Shown one piece after another: positions 53,356-62,100 of a stretch of DNA of 64,000 nucleotides (the stretch's first letter is position 1; the number at the start of each line of letters is the position of its first letter). Below the pieces are notes generated by a model. It was not told the origin of the DNA, did not search any database, and saw only the letters and a program-made list of their open reading frames with translations. The stretch is from Nostocoides sp. (lineage in GTDB: Bacteria > Actinomycetota > Actinomycetes > Actinomycetales > Dermatophilaceae): the NCBI GenBank assembly GCA_016716625.1, contig JADJVJ010000001.1:1775548-1839547 (forward strand), read 5' to 3'. The position numbers were made by a program, and so were the translations under genes.

Positions 53356-54375
53356 ATGCCGTCCGTCCCCCTCGTGCTCGCACCGCTGACGATCGCCGTG
53401 GTGCTGGTGTGGAGTGCCCTCGCGAAGTGGCCGGAGCCCGATGCCACCCGCAGCGCGGCCGCGCTGCTTCGGCTCCCTGCGGCCCTGCAGACCCGGTGGT
53501 TCGCCCGCGCGCTGCCGGTCGCTGAGGTGATGCTCGCGGTGCTCCTGCTGGTCCCGGTGGCGCCGATCGCACGCTGGGCCGCGGTCGCTGCGGTGGCGCT
53601 CTTCGCGGCCTACTTCGTGGTCATCGCTCGGGCCATGACGTTCTCGCCCCGCCCCCGGTGCGGCTGCTTTGGGCGGATCGGGGACCACACGGTGACCTGG
53701 CGCACGGTGGCGCGCAATGCGCTGCTCATAGCCTTGGCGGTCATCGGGGCCTTCTGGAGCGACGGCGAGACGGTGCCCTCGACCCTGGCAGGGTTCGCCA
53801 GGGCGGACTGGGTGTGGCTGCTCGGGGCGTTCCTCCTCGCGGCCCTGGTCCTGCTCATCGTCGCCCGCCCGGCCCCGGCCAGCCACGCCGCAGACCCTCC
53901 GTCCACGAGCCCGCTCGGGGCCCCGGTCGCCACGCCGGAACCGGCCCCGGGCGACGGGGACGAGTTCGACTACCTCCGGCTGCCCATCCCGCTGGTGTCC
54001 CTGCTCGATCCCCAGGGCGCACCGCGTCTGCTGACCGAGATGGCCCGGCAGAAGGCGCAGCTGCTCATCCTCGCCAACTGTCTTTGCGGGCCGACCGCCG
54101 TTGCCTACGCCGAAACCCCGGGATGGCGGACCCGGGTGCCTGCGGTCGACGTGCGGTTCGTCTATTCCTCGTTCTCGGCGCCGCCGCCGGATCTCGGCAC
54201 CGACACCTGGCGCGACCATGGCGGCGTGGCGTGGGCGGCGCTCGGGCTGGCCGAGAGCCCGGCCGCTGTCCTCGTCGGAGCCGACGGGCTGCTCGCCGGC
54301 GGGCCGGTCAGCGGCGTGGACGCCATCCGCGAGTTCGTTGCCGAGGTCGAGGTCGCGCTCAGCGCCGCCCGGTGA
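53356..54375 (+). CDS. MauE/DoxX-like membrane protein with thioredoxin-like C-terminal domain
   Basis: A 339-residue protein. The N-terminal 175 residues hold four to five membrane helices of the MauE-type redox family, with the cytoplasmic loop C-G-C-F-G near residue 100 that marks it. A Pro/Ala linker follows, then a soluble domain (about 200-339) with a thioredoxin-like pattern (L-L-I-L-A-N-C-L-C-G-P and later A-V-L-V-G-A-D-G). The cysteine pair there is C-X-C rather than C-X-X-C. MauE proteins supply reducing equivalents to exported redox partners. It starts 11 bases after the dipeptidase stop and ends inside the convergent ftsK end. Confidence 0.75.
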   Translation: MPSVPLVLAPLTIAVVLVWSALAKWPEPDATRSAAALLRLPAALQTRWFARALPVAEVMLAVLLLVPVAPIARWAAVAAVALFAAYFVVIARAMTFSPRPRCGCFGRIGDHTVTWRTVARNALLIALAVIGAFWSDGETVPSTLAGFARADWVWLLGAFLLAALVLLIVARPAPASHAADPPSTSPLGAPVATPEPAPGDGDEFDYLRLPIPLVSLLDPQGAPRLLTEMARQKAQLLILANCLCGPTAVAYAETPGWRTRVPAVDVRFVYSSFSAPPPDLGTDTWRDHGGVAWAALGLAESPAAVLVGADGLLAGGPVSGVDAIREFVAEVEVALSAAR

Positions 54376-56987
54376 GACCCCAGGCGTCCTGCGAGTCCAC
54401 GTCCGGCTCCTCGGCGTCGTCGGCCCAGTCGATGGCGTCGGGCACAGCGGCCTCCATGGACCCGATCGGGTCATAGTCGGCCGTGTCCGCGATGGCCTCT
54501 GTACCGACCGCACTGGGCGCGGCACTCGAGGTCGGCGGCTCGTCGCCGCGCAGGAGGGCCAAGGTGGCGGGCAGGTCGTCCGGACGGATGAGCACGTCAC
54601 GCGCCTTGGACCCCTCGGAGGGGCCGACGACGCCGCGGGACTCGAGCAGGTCCATGAGCCGGCCCGCCTTGGCGAACCCGACCCGGAGCTTGCGCTGGAG
54701 CATGGAGGTGGACCCGAACTGGGTGTTGATGACGAGTTCGGTGGCCTGCAGGAGCAGGTCGAGGTCGTCGCCGATGTCGTCGTCGACGACCTTGCTCGCC
54801 GCGGCAACGGTGACGTCCTCGCGGTAGCTCGGCTTCAATTGGTTGGTGACGTGCTGGACGACCGCGTGAATCTCGGACTCGGTGACCCAGGCCCCTGGAC
54901 CCGCATTGGCTTGCTCGTCCCCATCGGCAGGAAGAGCGCATCCCCCTGGCCGATGAGTTTCTCGGCACCGGCCTGGTCCAGGACGACCCGGCTGTCTGCG
55001 AGCGAGGAGGTCGCGAACGCCATCCGGCTCGGCACATTGGCCTTGATGAGCCCGGTGACGACGTCGACACTCGGCCGCTGTGTCGCGAGCACCAGGTGGA
55101 TGCCGGCGGCCCGCGCGAGCTGGGTGATTCGGGCAATCGACTCCTCGACGTCGCGCGGGGCCACCATCATCAGGTCGGCGAGTTCGTCGACCACGACGAG
55201 CAGGTAGGGATACGGCGCAACGACCCGCTGCGACCCGGGCGGCGGGCTGACCTTGCCGGCCTTGACCGCCTTGTTGAAGTCGTCGATGTGCTTGAACCCG
55301 AAGCTGGCCAGGTCGTCATACCGCTGGTCCATCTCCCGCACCACCCACTGCAGCGCCTCGGCGGCCTTCTTGGGGTTGGTGATGATCGGGGTGATCAGGT
55401 GCGGAATCCCCTCGTATGCCGTGAGCTCGACGCGCTTGGGGTCGACGAGCACGAGCCGGACCTCATCCGGGGTGGCCCGCATGAGGATCGAGGTGATCAT
55501 CGAGTTGACGAAGCTGCTCTTGCCCGAACCGGTCGCACCGGCGACGAGCAGGTGCGGCATCTTGGCGAGGTTGGCGATGACGTACCCGCCCTCGACGTCC
55601 TTGCCGACACCCATGACCATCGGGTGGGTGTTCTCCCGGGCGCGGGTGCTGCGCAGGACGTCGCCGAGACTCACCTTCTCGCGGTCCAGGTTGGGGATCT
55701 CGATGCCGATCGCGGACTTGCCTGGGATCGGGCTGAGGATGCGCACGTCGGCCGAGGCCACGGCATACGCAATGTTCTTGGAGAGCGCGGTGACCCGCTC
55801 CACCTTGACCGCCGGACCGAGCTCGACCTCGTACCGGGTCACCGTCGGGCCGCGGGTGAACCCGGTGACCTGCGCGTCGATGTCGAACTGGTCGAGGACC
55901 TCGGTGAGCGACTCCACGACCCGGTCGTTCGCGGCGCTGCGGGCCTTGTGCGGGCTGCCCGGCTCGAGGATCGCCTGGTCCGGGAGGGTGTAGGTGACGT
56001 CTCCGGCCAGCAGCAGTTGCTCGACGCGCGGCGGGATGGGGGTCGTCGGAGGCGGAGCGAGCGGGAGTTTCTCGGTCGCCGGGGTCGCCACAGCAACCGT
56101 GCTCGCCGAAGACTCGGCGCTGTGGGCCGTGGGCGCCTTGGGGATGCGGGTGGGTTTGGGTTCGCGAAGGGCTGCCTGCTCATAGGGCTCATCGCCGGCG
56201 AGCGGTCCGTCGGGCAGTGCCCGGCGACGGCGACCGGCCGGGGTCGTGGATGCCTCGTCGGTGTCGGTGGCCCCCGCCGCGCAGCGCGGCGTGCGCACCC
56301 CGGAGCCGCGGCACGACCTCGCGCAGCGGGATATCGGCGAAGACCAGGCCGCCGTAGACCAGGACCAGGATGAGGATGGGATAGGTCCCGTGGATCGACA
56401 CCGCCGCGGCGAGTGGGCTCGAGGCGAGGTAGCCGATGATGCCACCGGCAGCGCGCATCCCGATCGCCCCGTCCGGGGGCTCGGGGATGCCTGCCGAGGC
56501 GTGCACCAGACCACTCAACGCGAACAGCGCAAGGGCGGTGCCGATGGCCCGCCGCTCGGTGCGCGCCGACTCCTCGGGGTGGCGCAGCACGTGGATGCCG
56601 AAGCCCAGGAGGACCAGCGGGATGAGGTAGCCGACCTGGCCGAGGGTTCCGGCGACGATGGCGTGCACGACGGTGCCGACCGTCCCGGGCAGGCCCCACC
56701 ACTCGCGGGCTGCCACGATGGCCGCTGCGACGAGGAGAAGCAACCCGATGCCATCGCGGCGCACCTCGGGGCTCACCTCCCGGCCGGTGTCGCCGACTTT
56801 GCGGGCCAGGGTGCCGGTCGCGCCGGCAAGCCCGGAGCCAGGCGGTGCGGGCCGCGCGGATGGGCAGCGGGGTCGTCCGCGGAGCCGAGCCACGGCGGCG
56901 GGCCGGGCGTGCGGAACCGGAACGTGGGGCCGGTCGGTTCGCTGACGCGGTGCGCGAGCGCGACGGACCGGACGTACGAGTCGCCAT
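54359..56987 (-). CDS. ftsK: DNA translocase FtsK/SpoIIIE, with three apparent frameshifts
   Basis: An essential chromosome-segregation translocase of about 875 residues. N-terminal basic region from the ATG at 56987, then four membrane helices (56780-56300), an Ala/Pro linker, the motor with Walker A G-A-T-G-S-G-K-S and V-D-P-K-R-V-E-L-T-A-Y-E-G-I-P-H-L, and the gamma DNA-reading domain near the C-terminus. Three frame breaks: near 56838, in a five-G run (56271-56275), and in a four-G run (54892-54895). Each is repaired by one base, giving the expected Q-G-A-W-V-T-E-S at the last. An essential gene broken three times in G runs points to sequence error. Confidence 0.88.
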
Positions 56988-57422
56988 ACTCGCAGGCTAA
57001 AGGATGATCACACTGATCCCATGGAGCACACGCGCACCACCCCTATCAGGAGTCACAGCATGCTCTGGTCACGGCGCGCGTGTCGTGAACGAATTCGTCG
57101 TCCGAGTCGCGCACCCGGTCTCCTGGCCGTCGAACCACTCAATGCAACTGCTCGTCTGCGTCGTTCCGTCTCCGTTGACGGACACTGTCGAGGTCACGTT
57201 CGCCGTCACGGTGACCGCACCCTTGGGAACGACAAGATTCTGAGCGTCGGGCGCGGTGATCTCGAACTGCCACGAGGTCCCGTTCTGCTTTCCGACAATC
57301 TCCGCGGTTCGCAGGACCAGGCTGGGACAGCCAGCCGTCGATCCGTTCTGGCCACTTGAGAGGTACTGACCGCCGTTCGTCACCCGATAGGTGCCGTCGA
57401 AGTTCGGGTCGTTGAAGCACAG

Positions 57423-57438
57423 TGAGGCTCCCCCCGAA
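57423..57438. repeat. Left terminal inverted repeat of the IS3 element
   Basis: TGAGGCTCCCCCCGAA, one mismatch from the reverse complement of the right end at 58667-58682. The adjacent outer CAG is the target duplication. Confidence 0.93.
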
Positions 57439-57453
57439 TCGTGGAGGGCTTCT

Positions 57454-58350
57454 CTATGCGGCCTCGGGCTCGAGGACGCGGGTGGTTTCGTAGTCGATGG
57501 GTGACATCATCTTGGCACTGGAGTGTCGACGGGTGGTGTTGTAGAACTCGTGGCACCACTCAAGGACGACCTGCCGGGCGTGGTCGGTGTCGCGGAACTC
57601 GTTGCGGGAGAGCACTTCCCACTCGAGGGTGGAGAAGAACGCCTCGGCGGCAGCATTATCGAAGCACGAACCCACACGTCCCATGCTCTGGCGGATCCCG
57701 AGCCGGTCGGCGCACAGCTGGGTGTAGTTCTTGGCGGTGTAGGTGCTGCCTCGGTCGCTGTGGAAGATGACGCCCTTGATGTGCTCGCGGCCGCCGCGGA
57801 CCGCGGCCGCCATCGTGATCGCCGCGCCGGCCAGCTCCGCGTCCGGGTGGAGGCTGGTCGCGGCGGCCAGCAGCCGCCGGCTGTACAGGTCGATCACGGT
57901 GGCCAGGTACAGCTTCCCGCGCGCGGTCGGGATCTCGGTGATGTCACCGACCCACTTCTCGTTCATCGCGGAGGCGGTGAAGTCCCGCTTCACCAGGTCC
58001 GGGAACAGTGGCGCGCCCTTGTCCTGCTTGGTCAAACCGTTGCGGCGCTTGATGATTCGCGCCACCAGACCTTGGCGGCGCATCGAGTCCGCGACGGTCT
58101 TCTCACTGACCGTCCAGCCCTTGGCGCGCAGGTCGATGTGCAACCTCGGCGAGCCGTGCAGGCCACGGGAGGCCTTGAACGCCGCGGCCACCGCCGCGTC
58201 GACCTTGGCCCGGCGGCGCTGCCGCCTGGTTGGGCCGCGGTCGATCCACTTGTAGAACCACGAGATGCTGACCCCGAGGATCAGGCAGGTGAACGCGACG
58301 GGCACCCGGTACAGCGTCCTCTGGTCGGCGATGAAGCGTGCCACGCTCAC
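57454..58350 (-). CDS. IS3-family transposase OrfB (DDE integrase core)
   Basis: A 298-residue DDE transposase. The catalytic triad is visible: D in V-G-D-I-T-E-I, D in H-S-D-R-G-S-T-Y, and E in A-A-A-E-A-F-F-S-T-L. The upstream H-G-S-P-R-L-H region is the IS3 HTH_21-like segment. The GTG at 58350 overlaps the orfA stop as GTGA, so reinitiation is possible; the frame also extends upstream in the -1 register relative to orfA, allowing the OrfAB fusion made by -1 frameshifting in this family. Confidence 0.93.
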   Translation of the reverse strand: MSVARFIADQRTLYRVPVAFTCLILGVSISWFYKWIDRGPTRRQRRRAKVDAAVAAAFKASRGLHGSPRLHIDLRAKGWTVSEKTVADSMRRQGLVARIIKRRNGLTKQDKGAPLFPDLVKRDFTASAMNEKWVGDITEIPTARGKLYLATVIDLYSRRLLAAATSLHPDAELAGAAITMAAAVRGGREHIKGVIFHSDRGSTYTAKNYTQLCADRLGIRQSMGRVGSCFDNAAAEAFFSTLEWEVLSRNEFRDTDHARQVVLEWCHEFYNTTRRHSSAKMMSPIDYETTRVLEPEAA

Positions 58351-58637
58351 TTCGTCGCCTCCTTCACCCACAGGACCACGGAGCGCTTGAGGACATCACG
58401 CTCCATCCGCAGCTCGGCGTTCTCCGCCCGCAACCGCTTGAGCTCTTCGATGTCACCGGTGTTCAAGCCCTTGGTCCCTTCGCGGGCCTGCCGATCCAGT
58501 GCCACCCAGTTACCCAGGGTGCCCTCGTTGATGCCCAGGTCACGGGCCGCGGCGGCCACGCTCTTGCCGGTCTCGTTGACCAGCCTGACCGCGCCCTCGC
58601 GGAACTCCCGATCGAACTTCCGTCTCTTCTCTGGCAT
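58347..58637 (-). CDS. IS3-family transposase OrfA (helix-turn-helix)
   Basis: A 96-residue protein beginning M-P-E-K-R-R-K-F-D-R-E-F-R-E-G-A, a typical IS3 OrfA. The HTH spans A-A-A-A-R-D-L-G-I-N-E-G-T-L-G-N-W-V, and a leucine-zipper-like helix, I-E-E-L-K-R-L-R-A-E-N-A-E-L, follows. It binds the IS ends and contributes to the OrfAB transposase. The gene starts 30 bases inside the right inverted repeat. Confidence 0.93.
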   Translation of the reverse strand: MPEKRRKFDREFREGAVRLVNETGKSVAAAARDLGINEGTLGNWVALDRQAREGTKGLNTGDIEELKRLRAENAELRMERDVLKRSVVLWVKEATK

Positions 58638-58666
58638 GACTCTCCTTATAGCCGATGCCTCCTCGG

Positions 58667-58682
58667 TTCGGGGGGAGTCTCA
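58667..58682. repeat. Right terminal inverted repeat of the IS3 element
   Basis: TTCGGGGGGAGTCTCA. Read from the minus strand it starts TGA, which truncates the interrupted host gene directly at the junction. The outer CAG (58683-58685) is the target duplication. Confidence 0.93.
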
Positions 58683-58970
58683 CAGGGTCAGTGAGATAGC
58701 TCCGGAGGTGATGAACCAGTTATTGACGCATTGACAGTTGTTGGGCAACAGGCGCACCTCGAAGCCGAACTGCATGACCCCGTTCTGCGTCGGTTGGGCG
58801 TTCGTCTGGAGAATGGCCCACTTCTGGCAGCAGCCCGCGCTCGCGGCGAAGGCGGGAGCGGCGGATCCCACGATGATCGCCGGTGCCGTCCAGGCAGCGC
58901 CAACAGCGAGGCGTCGTCTCGTCACGTGTGGGCCTGCTGGCGCGGACGACTGAACTGGTGAAGTACCCAT

Positions 58971-59150
58971 GGTTTCTCCCATACCACGCCATCCAACCAC
59001 CGCGAAGGCGGTGCTGTCACCCGCTCACTGAGTGGGGCTCTTGACAGCTACTCCAGCAAGGAGGGCAACATTACGCCAAGGCCAGCGTTGATGCCAAATG
59101 ATCAGTAACCAACACGCGGAAAACCGCGACGACGGAATGCGGAATCCGCT
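58971..59150. other. Intergenic gap between adhesin and Tat-type protein gene
   Basis: A 180-bp gap upstream of the interrupted Tat-type gene (minus strand). It holds the GGGAGA ribosome site just above 58970 and a small hairpin, CACCGC-GAAG-GCGGTG (58998-59013). No clear promoter or terminator could be identified on either strand. Confidence 0.5.
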
Positions 59151-62100
59151 TCACACCTGCCGAGCACGTCGGGTCCCCCCGGCCGGTGAGGAGCACCACG
59201 AGCCTCCGAGAAGGATGAGCCCGAAACCAAGCGTGGCAGTCGCAATCAAGTCAGCTCCCGTCTGGGGCAGGACCTCACTTGTGGCGACGAGGTCCGCCAT
59301 GGCGTCGTTATCCGTCGGCGTCGCCTCGGTGTCCGTCCCCGACGGCGGTACTGGTCCGAGCGGGATCACCTCGTCGCCATCTCCTGTCGCTCGGTCGATG
59401 CAGGCGACATTGCGCTGGTCGCCGGTCCCGGTGACCTTCGCCACCACGGTGATGGTCGGGCCGTCGCTGCCGGCGGAAGCGCCCCGCCGCGATGCACGTC
59501 GCCCGGAGCACGAGTAACCGGCGCCAGACATCGACACCAGGCTCAGCCCGCCTGGCAGGACCTCGGTCACAGTCCAACCTGCCAGCGCGTCAGCCGGTCC
59601 GTCGTTGTGCGGGGTGAGTATGAAGCTCACCACGTCGCCTGGGTGAATTGCGCCACTCGTGCTGAGGGCCTTGGACAGGCTGAGATTGAACTTGACCAGC
59701 CCGGCGTCGATGGTCGGGTTGTCCGGCTCAGACGCCGAGTTCGTACCCGAGGCAGGGGCGATGAACTCGACCTTGCCGGTGTCCGCAGGGGCGTCCGAGT
59801 CAAGCGCGTCGTCACCGCCAGCAACATTCGGGGTCGTCAACGTCGTCCCATCAGGCTTGACGAACTCAATGGTGTACGCCGCACCGGCCAGCAAGTCCGT
59901 GAAGACGTAGAACCCGTCGTCGTTCGTGGTCGTCGTCCCCACCAAGACACCCGCAGCGTCATAGAGGTTGACCACCACCCCACTCACCGGGTCCTCACCA
60001 TCGGACTGCAGTCCATCACGATTGGTGTCCAGCCACACATAATCACCCACCGACACAAGAGTGACCAGCCCGGCGTCGATGGTCGGGTTGTCCGGCTCAG
60101 ACGCCGAGTTCGTACCCGAGGCAGGGGCGATGAACTCGACCTTGCCGGTGTCCGCAGGGGCGTCCGAGTCAAGCGCGTCGTCACCGCCAGCAACGTTCGG
60201 GGTCGTCAACGTCGTCCCATCAGGCTTGACGAACTCAATGGTGTACGCCGCACCGGCCAGCAAGTCCGTGAAGACGTAGAACCCGTCGTCGTTCGTGGTC
60301 GTCGTCCCCACCAAGACACCCGCAGCGTCATAGAGGTTGACCACCACCCCACTCACCGGGTCCTCACCATCGGACTGCAGTCCATCACGATTGGTGTCCA
60401 GCCACACATAATCACCCACCGACACAAGAGTGACCAGCCCGGCGTCGATGGTCGGGTTGTCCGGCTCAGACGCCGAGTTCGTACCCGAGGCAGGGGCGAT
60501 GAACTCGACCTTGCCGGTGTCCGCAGGGGCGTCCGAGTCAAGCGCGTCGTCACCGCCAGCAACGTTCGGGGTCGTCAACGTCGTCCCATCAGGCTTGACG
60601 AACTCAATGGTGTACGCCGCACCGGCCAGCAAGTCCGTGAAGACGTAGAACCCGTCGTCGTTCGTGGTCGTCGTCCCCACCAAGACACCCGCAGCGTCAT
60701 AGAGGTTGACCACCACCCCACTCACCGGTCCTCACCATCGGACTGCAGTCCATCACGATTGGTGTCCAGCCACACATAATCACCCACCGACACAAGAGTG
60801 ACCAGCCCGGCGTCGATGGTCGGGTTGTCCGGCTCAGACGCCGAGTTCGTACCCGAGGCAGGGGCGATGAACTCGACCTTGCCGGTGTCCGCAGGGGCGT
60901 CTGAGTCAAGCGCGTCGTCACCGCCAGCAACGTTCGGGGTCGTCAACGTCGTCCCATCAGGCTTGACGAACTCAATGGTGTACGCCGCACCGGCCAGCAA
61001 GTCCGTGAAGACGTAGAACCCGTCGTCGTTCGTGGTCGTCGTCCCCACCAAGACACCCGCAGCGTCATAGAGGTTGACCACCACCCCACTCACCTGGTCC
61101 TCACCATCGGACTGCAGTCCATCACGATTGGTGTCCAGCCACACATAATCACCCACCGACACAAGAGTGACCAGCCCGGCGTCGATGGTCGGGTTGTCCG
61201 GCTCAGACGCCGAGTTCGTACTCGAGGCAGGGGCGATGAACTCGACCTTGCCGGTGTCCGCAGGGGCGTCCGAGTCAAGCGCGTCGTCACCGCCAGCAAC
61301 GTTCGGGGTCGTCAACGTCGTCCCATCAGGCTTGACGAACTCAATGGTGTACGCCGCACCGGCCAGCAAGTCCGTGAAGACGTAGAACCCGTCGTCGTTC
61401 GTGGTCGTCGTCCCCACCAAGACACCCGCAGCGTCATAGAGGTTGACCACCACCCCACTCACCGGGTCCTCACCATCGGACTGCAGTCCATCACGATTGG
61501 TGTCCAGCCACATAATCACCCACCGACACGTAAGGGGTCAGCGTCAGTGGTGCGTTGGCATCATTGTTGGTGTCCGTGGCGTTGGCGTCGAAGTCCGGTG
61601 TGGCGTCGGCCGTCGTCGGCGGCGTGCCCAACGGGATGGTCTCGGGAACGTCGGTGTCTGCTGGCGTCACGTAGCCGAGGTTGTTCAGGGTGACCGTCGT
61701 CGCCGCCGCGTCGATCGTCGCGGTGACCGTGACCGCGCCGAGGTCGGCGGCCGCCGGGAATGGCTGATCGTTCGTGCAGGTGAGCGACGACAACTCGCAA
61801 CTGTAACTCGAGTCGGATCCGGAGATCCCCACGGCAGTCAGCCCCGGAGGGCAGGACATCCGTGACCGACCAACCAGGAAGTGCCGCTGCCGGTCCGAGA
61901 TTCTGCGGGGTCAAGGTGTAGACCACGGTCTGCCCGGGCGGTAGGGGCCAGCGGTCACCAGTGTCTTGGTCAGGGTGAGGTCATACTTCACCAATCCGCC
62001 GTCCAGGGTGGGGTTGTCGGTGATACCGGGGCCCCACCCACGTTGTCGCCGTCGAGCGGAGCGGTGAAGGCGATCATCCCGTCCGTCGGTGTCACATCGG

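Larger units (their letters stand above)
57423..58682 (-). mobile_element. IS3-family insertion sequence, complete, 1260 bp
   Basis: Terminal inverted repeats at 57423-57438 and 58667-58682 match at 15 of 16 positions (TGAGGCTCCCCCCGAA on the left; the right-end reverse complement has A for G). Flanking CAG triplets at 57420-57422 and 58683-58685 are a 3-bp target duplication, as is usual for IS3. Inside are orfA and orfB, both on the minus strand and apparently intact. The sharp ends, clean duplication and intact genes indicate a recent, possibly active insertion. The exact IS name cannot be given without database comparison. Confidence 0.95.
57069..58970 (-). pseudogene. Tat-type exported protein interrupted by an IS3 element
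   Basis: The first part starts at an ATG at 58970 behind GGGAGA. It has a twin-arginine-like signal (T-R-R-R-L-A-V-G-A-A-W, then P-A-F-A-A) and runs 96 codons to the IS edge, where the IS repeat supplies an immediate TGA. The second part lies past the IS (57422-57069). Removing the IS and one copy of the CAG target duplication joins the halves in frame, I-S-L-T-L then C-F-N-D-P-N-F-D, giving 212 residues. Six cysteines and many Thr/Asn residues fit a small exported beta-rich protein; no family is recognised. The gene is inactivated as it stands. Confidence 0.88.

Noticed and set aside
59041..59072. TTGACA as a plus-strand promoter -35 box
   Set aside because: No -10 at proper spacing and no plus-strand gene downstream.
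59607..60779. 390-residue plus-strand reading frame over the adhesin repeats
   Set aside because: It is the reverse strand of the 369-bp repeats; it has no start signal or family similarity and repeats only because the coding strand repeats.
59694..61535. Regular repeats as a possible CRISPR array
   Set aside because: The unit is 369 bp, coding, with no short repeat/unique spacer alternation and no cas genes.
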